Origin: JBBRLA01 sp038231615
Lineage (GTDB): Bacteria > Myxococcota_A > Polyangia > Palsa-1104 > JAEUJZ01
DNA: 24,787 nt
Assembly (NCBI GenBank): GCA_038231615.1
Contig: JBBRLA010000032.1
Span: forward strand, 1-24,787
Reading direction: 5' to 3'
Position numbers and translations under genes: made by a program. Shown here one piece after another: positions 6,347-13,851 of this stretch. The first letter of the stretch is position 1. The number at the start of each line of letters is the position of its first letter. Below the pieces are notes generated by a model. That model was not told where the DNA came from and searched no databases. It saw only the letters and a list, made by a program, of their open reading frames with translations.

Positions 6347-8497
6347 ATGATGTTCCTGCGCGGCGTCCTCTCTTCCTGGCTGCTGTGTCTTCTGCTCGTG
6401 CCCTGGCCGGGCTGCAACCCCCTTCGCCAGGGGCCCGGCGACGATGGAGATGGTGGCGGCGGCAATGGCGATGGCGGCGGTGGACCCAACACCTACGTGA
6501 ACCCCGCCGGGTGCAGCGGCACCTTCTGCGACGACAAGACTGCCTGCAGCGCCGGCCACCGCTGCGTGCAGAATGTCTGCTTCCCTAACGCCGGCACTTG
6601 CAAGGACGACAACACCTGCGAGGACGACACGCGCTGTTACATGGGCGCCTGCATCCCCTGGGACGCCTGCACCAAGCTGCCGCACAATGACCCGACCTGT
6701 CAGGGTCCGGTGTTCACCCCCGACCAGTTCCGCGCGCCAACCATCGCCTGTCACTACGGGGGGGTGCAGTCTCTCTCGGTGCCGGTGGTGGCCGACCTGG
6801 ACAAGGATGGCAAGCCGGAGATCATCACCATCGTCTATCCCGATACCATCCTGGCCATCCACGGGGACTGTTCGCTCTACTGGAGCAAGCCCTTCAACCT
6901 GCTCTCCGGCGGGCAGGGCAGCGTGGCGGTGGCCGATCTGGACGGCGACGGCTTTCCCGAGATCGTCGCGGTGGACGCCGGGCAGCACGTGATGGTCATC
7001 GACCACCTGGGCAACCTCCTGGCCACCTCGCCAACGCCGGTGCCCGAGATCAGCACCTATGGGCAGCAGTTGTGGAGCGCCCCGGCCATCGTCAACGTGG
7101 ACGGAGTGGGCCCGCCGGAGATCGTCGCCGGGGCCCAGGTGTCGCGCTTCCTGCGCACCCCCAACCCGCACATCGACGTCCTGTGGAGCCACCCCAACAA
7201 GACCGCCTGGTGGGGTTCGCTGCCCATCGCCGCGGACCTGGACGGCGACGGCTTGCCCGAGATCATCAGCAGCGACAAGATATACGACGGCATCACCGGG
7301 GCCGACAAGACCCCGCCGGGGCTCTCGACCAAGCCGTTCTATGCCCAGGTGGCCGACTTCAACGGCGACAAAAGCCCGGACCTGCTTTTGGTCGAATCCG
7401 CCCAGGGCAGCCAGCTGGTCAGCATCTATGACTACAAGAACAAGAAGACCATTTTCGGCCCCTTCGGCGTGGCCGAGGGGGGCTGGGGCGGCCCGGCGGT
7501 GATCGCCGACTTCGACGGGGACAAGGTGCCCGACTTCGGCTTGGCCTCGGCGGGGCATTACTTCGTCTATGCCTTGAAATGTATCAACAACCCCAAGCCG
7601 GCGGACTGCAAGGGCACCGATCAAGGCGTCCTGTGGGAAAAGCAGACCGAGGACGCCAGTTCCGGCGGCACTGCGTCATCGGTATTCGACTTCAACGGCG
7701 ACGGCGTGGCCGAGGTCGTGTACCGCGACGAGTGCTGGCTGCGGGTATACAACGGCCCCGACGGCAAGACCCTTTTTGCCGCCAATATCACCAGCAACAC
7801 GGCCCTGGAATTGCCGGTCGTCGCCGACGTGGACAACAACGGCCACGCCGACATCGTGGTGACCAGCGACAACTTCGGGGCTTGCGCGGCGGCCAACCGA
7901 CCCGAGGCCGAGACCGGGACGCCGTGGACCGGCCTGACCCAGGGGATCTTCGTGCTGCGCGACCCGATGGACCGCTGGGTGCCCTCCCGGGGCTTGTGGA
8001 ACCAGCACAGCTACCACATCACCAACGTCAACGACGACCTGAGCGTCCCGGCCCACGAGTCGAACAACTGGGAGACCTACAACAACTACCGCCAAAACGT
8101 CCAGGGCGGCCCCATGGGCGGTGGCGGCAGCCAGCCGGACTACACCGGCCACGCGCAGCCCCCGCTGGAGGGCTCGATGTGCGCGACGGAATGGCAACTG
8201 GAGGGGCGGATCTGCAACCGCGGGGTCGGACAGACCCCGGTGCCGGTCTTCGGGACCTTTTATGACGCCGACCCCACCATGGGTGGCAAGGCGATCTGCA
8301 CGGTGATGACCAAGGCGCAGATCGGGCCGGGAAAGTGCGAACAGGTCGCCTGTACCTGGAAGAACCCGCCGCAGCAGTCGCATGACATCTGGTTCCGCGT
8401 GGGCGATGACAACGGCGTGCGCCAGAGCGGCGAGTGCAAGGACGGCAACGACACCTCGGTCTTGCGCAACGCCATGTGCGTCAACGGCCCCGGCTAA
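6347..8497 (+). CDS. FG-GAP/VCBS beta-propeller protein, probable lipoprotein
   Basis: The ATG at 6347 is preferred over the earlier in-frame GTG at 6317: GAGG sits 6 nt upstream and a signal peptide follows (MMFLRGVLSSWLLCLLLVPWPGC). The lipobox is weak, with W-P-G before Cys23. A Gly/Asp-rich linker and a Cys-rich module come next. Then come seven calcium-site FG-GAP motifs (DLDKDGKPE at base 6794, DLDGDG at 6935 and 7235, DFNGDK at 7355, DFDGDK at 7508, DFNGDG at 7688, DVDNNG at 7826) plus a degenerate one near 7092. These predict an integrin-like propeller. The C-terminal part carries a WNQHSYHITNVNDD segment and a CARDB-like Cys-containing sandwich. Proteins of this plan are common in Myxococcota and are thought to be surface or secreted adhesion/binding proteins; the ligand is unknown. 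It stands alone, divergent from the operon. The product is 716 aa. Confidence 0.85.
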   Translation: MMFLRGVLSSWLLCLLLVPWPGCNPLRQGPGDDGDGGGGNGDGGGGPNTYVNPAGCSGTFCDDKTACSAGHRCVQNVCFPNAGTCKDDNTCEDDTRCYMGACIPWDACTKLPHNDPTCQGPVFTPDQFRAPTIACHYGGVQSLSVPVVADLDKDGKPEIITIVYPDTILAIHGDCSLYWSKPFNLLSGGQGSVAVADLDGDGFPEIVAVDAGQHVMVIDHLGNLLATSPTPVPEISTYGQQLWSAPAIVNVDGVGPPEIVAGAQVSRFLRTPNPHIDVLWSHPNKTAWWGSLPIAADLDGDGLPEIISSDKIYDGITGADKTPPGLSTKPFYAQVADFNGDKSPDLLLVESAQGSQLVSIYDYKNKKTIFGPFGVAEGGWGGPAVIADFDGDKVPDFGLASAGHYFVYALKCINNPKPADCKGTDQGVLWEKQTEDASSGGTASSVFDFNGDGVAEVVYRDECWLRVYNGPDGKTLFAANITSNTALELPVVADVDNNGHADIVVTSDNFGACAAANRPEAETGTPWTGLTQGIFVLRDPMDRWVPSRGLWNQHSYHITNVNDDLSVPAHESNNWETYNNYRQNVQGGPMGGGGSQPDYTGHAQPPLEGSMCATEWQLEGRICNRGVGQTPVPVFGTFYDADPTMGGKAICTVMTKAQIGPGKCEQVACTWKNPPQQSHDIWFRVGDDNGVRQSGECKDGNDTSVLRNAMCVNGPG

Positions 8498-8503
8498 TCG
8501 CGA

Positions 8504-8572
8504 AGCGCGAAGCGCCGCAGTGATGGCTCGCGAAGCGCCGCGGTGATTGCTCGCGACGCGCCGCAGTAAAGG
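8504..8572. repeat. Three imperfect 23-bp tandem repeats
   Basis: Units at 8504-8526, 8527-8549 and 8550-8572 share a core CGCGAAGCGCCGCAGTGAT with a few substitutions (A to C in unit 3, A to G in unit 2). They begin 6 bp after the stop codon of the FG-GAP gene. A partial extra GCGAAGC precedes unit 1. Confidence 0.8.
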
Positions 8573-8760
8573 GCTACAAATCTCCCGCTCGCATGACCCC
8601 GGGTAAGGCCGGTTGCAGGGACAACAGAAGAGCCAATCTAATCGGGTAGACCGGGCCCGTCTAGCGCGCGGCCCGCCGCATGCCGCCCCGCCAGCGCCAC
8701 CAGGATCACCGTCGACCGAATCACCTCGCCTGGCCGAAAACCCAGCGCGACGCTGCACCA

Positions 8761-8799
8761 AGGGGCCCGGCGCACAGGGGCAAGGGCCGGCCCCTTTTT
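8761..8799 (+). terminator. Probable intrinsic terminator
   Basis: The left arm AGGGGCCCGGC (8761-8771) pairs with GCCGGCCCCT (8786-8795), with one bulged C. A 14-nt loop separates them and a run of five T ends at 8799. It lies about 265 bp after the FG-GAP gene stop, which is far for its own terminator but still consistent with it. Confidence 0.55.
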
Positions 8800-8920
8800 G
8801 GGCCGCAGGTTGCCCCAGATTGCCCCGCCCTGTGCAATTTCCGCACGACGCTGTCCTGCCGTCTCCGAACAAAGTAGGTAAAAAATTTGCGGTGGTCAGA
8901 TCCCGGTGTTACGAGGTGCC

Positions 8921-9259
8921 ATGCCCCTCTCGCATGCACGCCAAAATCCCGCGGCCTCCGGCGCCCCTCGTCCCTATGGAGAGCTGGACGCCTTCGAGTC
9001 CGTCGAAGCCCTGGACCTGCCCGAGCCCTCGCAAAAGGACCACGACAGGGCCCGCGACCTTATCGAGCACTTCCGCCACACCTTGTCGGAGAAGGAGTCC
9101 CAGGGCGACTTCGGCGGCATGGCGGCCTGTTACCTGCACCTGGGCGACGCCTACCTGGCCAAGGGAGAGGCCGAGAAGGCCGAGGCCATGTACCGCAAGT
9201 CCCTGGCCTTGTCCCGCCTGGTCCGCGCCCAGGCCGCCTGGACCCTCAAGCGCCAGTAG
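8921..9259 (+). CDS. Small TPR-motif protein
   Basis: The 112-aa soluble product starts at the ATG at 8921, which has GAGG 4 nt upstream; an in-frame GTG at 8906 is the alternative. Residues 67-100 form one clear tetratricopeptide helix pair (ACYLHLGDAYLAKGEAEKAE then AMYRKSLAL). A charged helix precedes it (about 40-62). No signal peptide or TM segment is visible. TPRs bind proteins; the partner is unknown. It is convergent with the Omp85 gene, with only 3 bp between the two stop codons, so the two transcripts must overlap at their 3' ends unless termination is very sharp. Confidence 0.72.
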   Translation: MPLSHARQNPAASGAPRPYGELDAFESVEALDLPEPSQKDHDRARDLIEHFRHTLSEKESQGDFGGMAACYLHLGDAYLAKGEAEKAEAMYRKSLALSRLVRAQAAWTLKRQ

Positions 9260-9262
9260 CCG

Positions 9263-11128
9263 TCAGAACGCCTGGTCGAACGACGCGCTGAAGTGGGGCA
9301 CGTACCCGCCCGCGGCGATCTCGAAGGGAAAGGCCAGGTCCATCCGCAACACGTTCCGATTGAACTGCGGGATCAGCACCCGCAGCCCGATCCCGGCATC
9401 CTGGTGCCACAACGGCACCGATCGCACAGCCGGTGGACGCAGCACCTCGTCCAGCGCCTGACGCCAGTCGGACAGGTGCGGGTAGCCCGCCACGCTCTGC
9501 CACGGCGGCGTCACCGGCGCGTCGCCTCCGTCGTAGAACACCACCCCGCCCACGTGCACCGTCCACAGGTTCAGCGCGGTCGTGCGCAGTTCGACGTTCA
9601 CCCGATAGAAACTGCCCCCCTGGATCGCCCGCGACCCGAACCCCCGCAGCCCCGTGCCATCCCCCAGGGCGAAGCGGGCGTGGGTCAGGTCGTGATAGCG
9701 CAGCGCCATCTGTCCCGCGATGTGCAGCCGCAGCGGACCGACCCGGGGCGACACATTGCGCACGCTGGCGTCTACCTCCTCGTTGACCAGGCCAGTGCCC
9801 GGCAGCACCCCGTCCTGCAGCCGCCCGGAGAGCGCCGCGCTGTAGCTCAATAGATCATCCCCGATCAGGAACATGTGCCCGTACGACCCGGACAGCTCCA
9901 CGTAGTCGCTGGACAGGCCCAGGGTGTGGCTGGCGTGCCGCACCTGAAGTTGCAGGTCCGGCCCCAGGCGGAAGTCCTCCGTCAGGGCGAAGGTGTTGAT
10001 GTCCTTCAGCCGCACGTAGGTCCCGGTGAAGGCGTGCAGCGCCACGAAGGGGCCGGAGGCGCTTTCGCTGCGGGGCAGCAAGGACCCCACGAAGGTACGC
10101 TGCGCGTTCGCCGAGGTGCCGCCGGGGAACTCGTCGGTCAGGTTGTAGCTGTCCGATTGCAGGCTGAAGCCGGCGGTCAGGTTGACCTTGTGCAGCACGC
10201 CGAACGAGCGCGTACCCTGTAACGTCCCGGTAAAGTGCGTGGCCCCAAAGATGCCGGGGATCTGCTCCCCAGAAGGCGGCACGGCCCCGCTGCCCACGCA
10301 GGTCCGGGTCACCGCCCCCGCGGCAACCGTGTAGTCGGCGACCGCCCCGGCGCAGAGGTCGCGCACCTTGCTCTGGCTAAAACCGAAGCTGGCCTGCCAG
10401 CCCCACTCCGTGTGCAGGCTGTAAAGTGGGCGCCCCGCCACCAGGGAGGTGTTGACCCCCTCGGGCAGCCCGGTGTCCCGGGACAGGTACATGTTGGCGC
10501 TGGCGGTCGCCGCGTGACGCGACCCCCACAGACGCGGATCATTGTAGGTGAGCCCCAGGGTGTAGCGCCCCGCGTCCAGGGCGAAGTTTAGCGCCAGCGC
10601 CTTGTTGCGTCCAAGGAAGTTGTTCTCCGAGATCGAGAACGAAAGCGAGTCGATGCGCGCCTGATCCAGCACGAAGTTGGTGTTCAGGCGCAAGCTCCAC
10701 TCGTCCTTGGTGACCACCACCACCACCACCTGACCGGGCCGCGACCCCCGCGCCGTCACGATGCGGGCCACCGAGACGAAGAGGTAATTGCGCAGGTTGC
10801 GCCCGCTCTCCTCGATCAGGTCCTTCTGGTAGGGCTGCCCCGGCCGGAAGAGCAGCTCCCGCTCGATCACCTGTCGCCGGGTGGTGACGTGGACCTTGTT
10901 CAAGAGCGTCCAAGGGATCTTGTTCGAGAGCGGGAAGTCCTCCGGCAGGATCACCGGGTAGTCGTCGATGATCACCGCCTCGATGATCTGCCCCTCGGGG
11001 GCGGGTTCTTCCGAGCGCAGGTGATGGCGCAGGAGCGCCTCGGCGATCAGCACCTCCTCGTACTTAGCCCGCACGTCGAGCCGATCTGCCCCCACGGGAG
11101 ACGGGAGCAGAAACAGCGCGAGCACCAT
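9263..11128 (-). CDS. Omp85/BamA-superfamily outer membrane protein with one POTRA domain
   Basis: The 621-aa protein has a short signal (MVLALFLLPSPVGA). It lacks the usual basic n-region at the ATG, and an in-frame CTG at 11146 would add M-R-F-F-P-L and restore one; no good ribosome site marks either. A single POTRA lies at about 76-147 (LNKVHVTTRRQVIERELLF, then a NLRNYLFVSVARI helix/strand and a VVVVVVTKDEWSLR strand). The barrel opens at the conserved ENNFLGRN (168-175) and carries the Omp85 loop-6 RGF motif in GLRGF (493-497). It ends in Phe. Family members insert or secrete outer-membrane or surface proteins. With one POTRA it is shorter than BamA (five) or TamA (three). It could be a lineage-specific translocator or insertase; the substrate is unknown. 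No chaperone or Bam gene is adjacent. Confidence 0.85.
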   Translation of the reverse strand: MVLALFLLPSPVGADRLDVRAKYEEVLIAEALLRHHLRSEEPAPEGQIIEAVIIDDYPVILPEDFPLSNKIPWTLLNKVHVTTRRQVIERELLFRPGQPYQKDLIEESGRNLRNYLFVSVARIVTARGSRPGQVVVVVVTKDEWSLRLNTNFVLDQARIDSLSFSISENNFLGRNKALALNFALDAGRYTLGLTYNDPRLWGSRHAATASANMYLSRDTGLPEGVNTSLVAGRPLYSLHTEWGWQASFGFSQSKVRDLCAGAVADYTVAAGAVTRTCVGSGAVPPSGEQIPGIFGATHFTGTLQGTRSFGVLHKVNLTAGFSLQSDSYNLTDEFPGGTSANAQRTFVGSLLPRSESASGPFVALHAFTGTYVRLKDINTFALTEDFRLGPDLQLQVRHASHTLGLSSDYVELSGSYGHMFLIGDDLLSYSAALSGRLQDGVLPGTGLVNEEVDASVRNVSPRVGPLRLHIAGQMALRYHDLTHARFALGDGTGLRGFGSRAIQGGSFYRVNVELRTTALNLWTVHVGGVVFYDGGDAPVTPPWQSVAGYPHLSDWRQALDEVLRPPAVRSVPLWHQDAGIGLRVLIPQFNRNVLRMDLAFPFEIAAGGYVPHFSASFDQAF

Positions 11129-11176
11129 GAGCGGAAAGAATCGCAGAGCGATCTAACCTAGCACGCCCGCGCGCCC

Positions 11177-11205
11177 TTGACTTCGGGTCCCTGGTGCCAA
11201 GAACC
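11177..11205 (+). promoter_or_regulatory. Weak promoter candidate for the KaiC-like gene
   Basis: TTGACT (11177-11182) matches a sigma-70 -35 at five of six bases. At 17-bp spacing the -10 position reads AGAACC, which is poor. If real, transcription would start at about the ATG at 11212. Confidence 0.25.
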
Positions 11206-11211
11206 CCTCCC

Positions 11212-12957
11212 ATGGACATCACCAAACCCCAATCGAACGACGAAACCGCCAGCCACTCCCGAGGCGACATCCCCGGCGGTGCAATCATCGCCGACACCTC
11301 CGGCACCATGGGCGACGACCGCCGCCACGAAAGCATCGCCGATCACCCATCCCTGCCGCTTAACCCCCTGCGTCCCGGCTCGGGCGGGCTTTCGACCTCC
11401 CTCCCCCTTCAATATGGACAGGGCGGCAGGGGCCGGGTGCTCCTGGCCAAGGCCGGGTCCCCGGGGTTCACCCTGAAGCCCGGCATCGAGGGGCTGGACC
11501 GGGTCCTGGGCGGAGGGCTGCGACTGCGGCAGTGGGCCCCCGGGGCGCCATCGCCGGCCACCACCGTGACCGTCGCCGGGGCCGACGGGGCGGGCAAGAC
11601 CACCTTCGCGCTGCTGCTGGCGTCCGCCCTGTGCCGGGTCCATGGGCGGGGCGTGGTACTTTACCTGTGCGCCCCGGGGCGGGCCGAGGAGGTCCACGCC
11701 CTCCTGCGGGCCTATGACGACGGCGGCTTCGCCTGGGTGCGCCTGGGGCTCGACGACCCCGGGCCCGCGGTGGCCACCGGGGTGGTCATCGTGGAGGCGG
11801 GCGTCGACGATCGCGCCGCCGCGGAGGGTGGGGCCCCGGAGTACCGACACCTGGCCGGACGGGTGTGGCAGTGCGTGTGCCGCGCCGAGGAGGTCCTCTC
11901 GCAGGCGACGCCCCTGCGCGCCGTGGTCATCGACAACCAGCGAGACAGTGACGACCCGGCAGGGTTGGCCTCCATGGCACCCTTCCCCGATGGGCCGGTG
12001 GACCTGCCGGCCCTAGCGGACCTGATGCGGCGCCTGTGCCGTGGCGGCGTCAGTGTAGTGGTGGCCGGTCCCGCGGCCGGCCCGGAAGCGCCCGTCCCGA
12101 CCAACGTGCGCACCGAGGTCCGTCTGGACCTTTCCCTGTGGGACCCCGAGGTCAGTGGCAGGTCCCTGCGCGTGCGGCGCAGCCCCCTGCCCTCCTTCCA
12201 CCCTGGACCCCACCTCCTCTCGATGGGCGATGGGGCGGTGCGGGTGCTGCCGCCGCCGTCCCTGTATCCCGTCCTGTGCCATCCGCCCGAGCCGCCGCTG
12301 CGCATGCTGCCGATGGGGCGTTTCGGCGACCCCACAGTCGATCAGCGCGCCGAGGGCCAGCCCTGGCTGCCGCCCCAGAGCCGCGTGTTGATCTACAGCG
12401 CCGACCCCAACTGCCTCTTGCTCATGGCCAACCGATTCCTGGCCGAGTCTCCCCGCCGCCTGGCCCTCTTCTTCACCGCGCCCGCCCCCCGCGCCCCCAG
12501 AGGCCCGGCCTTTTCCACCGGCCCCGGCCCCGGGGACGACTGCCACAGCGGCACCCTGCGCCTGCGCCGCACCCGCACCGGCGCAGAGATCGTAGCGCAG
12601 GTGGCGCAAGTCCTGGGCTACATGAAGCGTCGCTGGGCCACGCCCCCAAAAGGACATCTGGCACAACAGGCCCCAGCGGAAGTCCCCCGGGTGGCCCTGA
12701 TCGACCCCGGCGTCCTCCTACAAGACGGCCACTACGAGTCGAGTCCCCAGGTGCTGGACGCGGCACTGCTCTCGGTGTGCGGCGAGGCCGGGGTGATGGC
12801 CCTTTTGGCGCGGACCACCGATCACCTGCCCTCCTGGTGGAGCGACTTCGACCTGGTGCTGCACATCCAGCCAGGGCAGAACGGACCCGATGGAGTGGCG
12901 CCGCCGCGCATGCGCGTGGTGATCGACCAGGTCACCTCCCCGATGCCCTCCTGGTAG
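11212..12957 (+). CDS. KaiC/RecA-fold ATPase-like protein with degenerate second half
   Basis: The 581-aa product is counted from the ATG at 11212; an in-frame GTG at 11194 would add six residues. After about 85 disordered residues comes a KaiC-type entry (GFTLKPGIEGLDRVLGGGL), Walker A GADGAGKT (123-130) and Walker B LRAVVID (235-241). A KaiC-like closing strand set follows (GRSLRVRR, GPHLLSMGDGAVRV, about 317-345). The second half keeps RecA-like strands (RVLIYSADPN, RVALIDP, DFDLVLHIQP) but has no P-loop. In KaiC proteins a TFEE-type motif after Walker A holds the catalytic glutamates; here the matching strand reads LYLCAPGRAEE, so the catalysis is doubtful. KaiC-like proteins act as nucleotide-dependent regulators or hubs. 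No KaiA, KaiB or receiver-domain gene is near. It is divergent from the Omp85 gene across about 84 bp. Confidence 0.75.
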   Translation: MDITKPQSNDETASHSRGDIPGGAIIADTSGTMGDDRRHESIADHPSLPLNPLRPGSGGLSTSLPLQYGQGGRGRVLLAKAGSPGFTLKPGIEGLDRVLGGGLRLRQWAPGAPSPATTVTVAGADGAGKTTFALLLASALCRVHGRGVVLYLCAPGRAEEVHALLRAYDDGGFAWVRLGLDDPGPAVATGVVIVEAGVDDRAAAEGGAPEYRHLAGRVWQCVCRAEEVLSQATPLRAVVIDNQRDSDDPAGLASMAPFPDGPVDLPALADLMRRLCRGGVSVVVAGPAAGPEAPVPTNVRTEVRLDLSLWDPEVSGRSLRVRRSPLPSFHPGPHLLSMGDGAVRVLPPPSLYPVLCHPPEPPLRMLPMGRFGDPTVDQRAEGQPWLPPQSRVLIYSADPNCLLLMANRFLAESPRRLALFFTAPAPRAPRGPAFSTGPGPGDDCHSGTLRLRRTRTGAEIVAQVAQVLGYMKRRWATPPKGHLAQQAPAEVPRVALIDPGVLLQDGHYESSPQVLDAALLSVCGEAGVMALLARTTDHLPSWWSDFDLVLHIQPGQNGPDGVAPPRMRVVIDQVTSPMPSW

Positions 12958-12970
12958 CCGCAACCGAAGG

Positions 12971-12999
12971 TTGTAGAATTTCTGCGCAGTCGCTATCAT
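12971..12999 (+). promoter_or_regulatory. Sigma-70-type promoter candidate, possibly giving a leaderless mRNA
   Basis: TTGTAG (12971-12976), a 17-bp spacer and TATCAT (12994-12999; five of six -10 bases). The expected start point is about 13006, which is the first base of the tandem ATG codons of the next gene. No ribosome site precedes them. Confidence 0.5.
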
Positions 13000-13005
13000 T
13001 ATCTG

Positions 13006-13422
13006 ATGATGCACCGGGAGAGTGAATCACCTGCCGGGGCAAGGGGACTGCCAGCGCCGGCAAGCGCGATCTCCTATCCACGCGGGCAGGTCGGGTTGCC
13101 GGAGACCGAGTCCGGCGTCACCCGTCGCCGCGTCAGCGCCGTCGTCGGGGGGCTCTTGGGCACCGCCATCAGCCTGATGGCGTTGCTCTTCTGGCCCGAC
13201 TCCGGCTCGCGTCCCAACCCTGGGACGACCGCATCCATGACGCACGGTGCCACGCTCAGGCGCCCGACCCTCCCAACCGCTCAGGTGCCGGCTGCCACAG
13301 CCCCTGCGCCAAACTCGCCAGGCGTGCAGGCCCCGCCGCGACGCCACCACAAAAAGCTAGACCTGGCCCGATCCGAAGCATCCCGTCCCTGGTCCGGCCG
13401 ATCTTCGTCGCGCCCAGAGTAG
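13006..13422 (+). CDS. Small single-TM Pro/Ala-rich hypothetical protein
   Basis: 138 aa, with tandem ATG codons at 13006 and 13009. Residues 1-38 are hydrophilic. A basic TRRR then leads into one hydrophobic segment (VSAVVGGLLGTAISLMALLFW, about 43-63). The rest is a low-complexity Pro/Ala/Ser/Arg-rich tail with HHKK. The layout suggests a bitopic inner-membrane protein with a disordered periplasmic tail; orientation is inferred from the positive-inside rule. I recognise no family. No ribosome site is visible and a promoter sits right at the start codon, so leaderless translation is possible. It is convergent with the next lipoprotein gene (9 bp between stops). Confidence 0.55.
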   Translation: MMHRESESPAGARGLPAPASAISYPRGQVGLPETESGVTRRRVSAVVGGLLGTAISLMALLFWPDSGSRPNPGTTASMTHGATLRRPTLPTAQVPAATAPAPNSPGVQAPPRRHHKKLDLARSEASRPWSGRSSSRPE

Positions 13423-13431
13423 CCCTCGACC

Positions 13432-13785
13432 TCAGCGCAGCGAGCCCGGCTCGATCGGCAAGTTCAGGCTGGCGTCCAGCGACCGTGCGTGGACGTTGTT
13501 CCGCGCCATCGTCGACTGGAACATCCGGTAGAGCGCCGGGTCGTGCGCCTTCAGCTCGTTGTCGGTCAACCCGGCCGCCAGCACCTGCCCATCGCGGCTC
13601 CTCACCGTGAAGCGCGGGCCGTCGCCCGCCGGTCCAACGTAGAACGTCACCTTGCGATCCCGCGACTGGAGGTGCCCCAGCACCGCGCTCTGGTCCTCCT
13701 CCTCCGTCGTCGGCATCGTCCCGCCGCAACCCAGTACGGGGAACACGAAAAGGGCCACGAACGCCAGGGTCTGAATGATCTTCAT
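13432..13785 (-). CDS. Small lipoprotein of unknown function
   Basis: The ATG at 13785 has GAGAGG (13798-13793) 7 nt upstream. Another ATG at 13791 is too close to that site. The product is 117 aa: MKIIQTLAFVALFVFPVLGC, with lipobox VLGC and Cys20. A short linker (GGTMPTTEEEDQ) follows, then a small beta-rich domain (KVTFYVGPAGDGPRFTVRS, DGQVLAAGLTDNELKAH) and an amphipathic helix around ALYRMFQSTMARN. The domain repeats the pattern 'strand, turn, V-x-S-x-D-G-x-V-L-A' seen in small conserved hypotheticals, but I cannot name a family. It is a monocistronic gene, convergent with the single-TM protein. The upstream NCS2-like gene ends 66 bp before it on the same strand, so read-through from the Kup/permease pair is possible. 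Confidence 0.75.
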   Translation of the reverse strand: MKIIQTLAFVALFVFPVLGCGGTMPTTEEEDQSAVLGHLQSRDRKVTFYVGPAGDGPRFTVRSRDGQVLAAGLTDNELKAHDPALYRMFQSTMARNNVHARSLDASLNLPIEPGSLR

Positions 13786-13851
13786 CGCCATGCCTCTCGT
13801 CAGATGACGGTTGCCCTCATTGTACCCCACCCGACCCCCAAACGCATGCCC

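Larger units (their letters stand above)
8498..8920. other. Gene-free stretch downstream of the FG-GAP protein gene
   Basis: These 423 bp contain a three-copy 23-bp tandem repeat, a near-palindrome at 8647-8663 (TAGAC then CGGGCCC then GTCTA, one mismatch), a terminator-like hairpin at 8761-8799 and an AT-rich patch around 8874-8888 just before the small TPR gene. Open frames across it lack starts with ribosome sites and have no recognisable product. No tRNA-like fold was seen. Confidence 0.6.

Noticed and set aside
6341..7624. 427-codon minus-strand open frame
   Set aside because: Antisense to the FG-GAP gene; its Val/Gly/Asp-rich repeats merely mirror the calcium-motif codons.
8504..8572. 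Possible CRISPR array
   Set aside because: The 23-bp units abut directly with no spacers, and no cas genes are present.
8573..8760. Possible tRNA or structured RNA
   Set aside because: No cloverleaf, T-loop GTTCNANNC or other recognisable RNA signature was found by eye; a covariance-model search would be needed to exclude small RNAs.
8613..9461. 282-codon plus-strand open frame
   Set aside because: It overlaps the small TPR gene and the Omp85 gene in wrong frames, and its product is Pro/Ser/Arg-rich low complexity.
11158..11850. 230-codon minus-strand open frame opposite the KaiC-like gene
   Set aside because: It would cover the Omp85 upstream region, has no domain, and the plus frame carries Walker motifs.
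11212..12957. RadA/Sms DNA-repair ATPase
   Set aside because: No N-terminal zinc-finger cysteines, no RadA KNRFG motif and no Lon-like C-terminal domain are visible.
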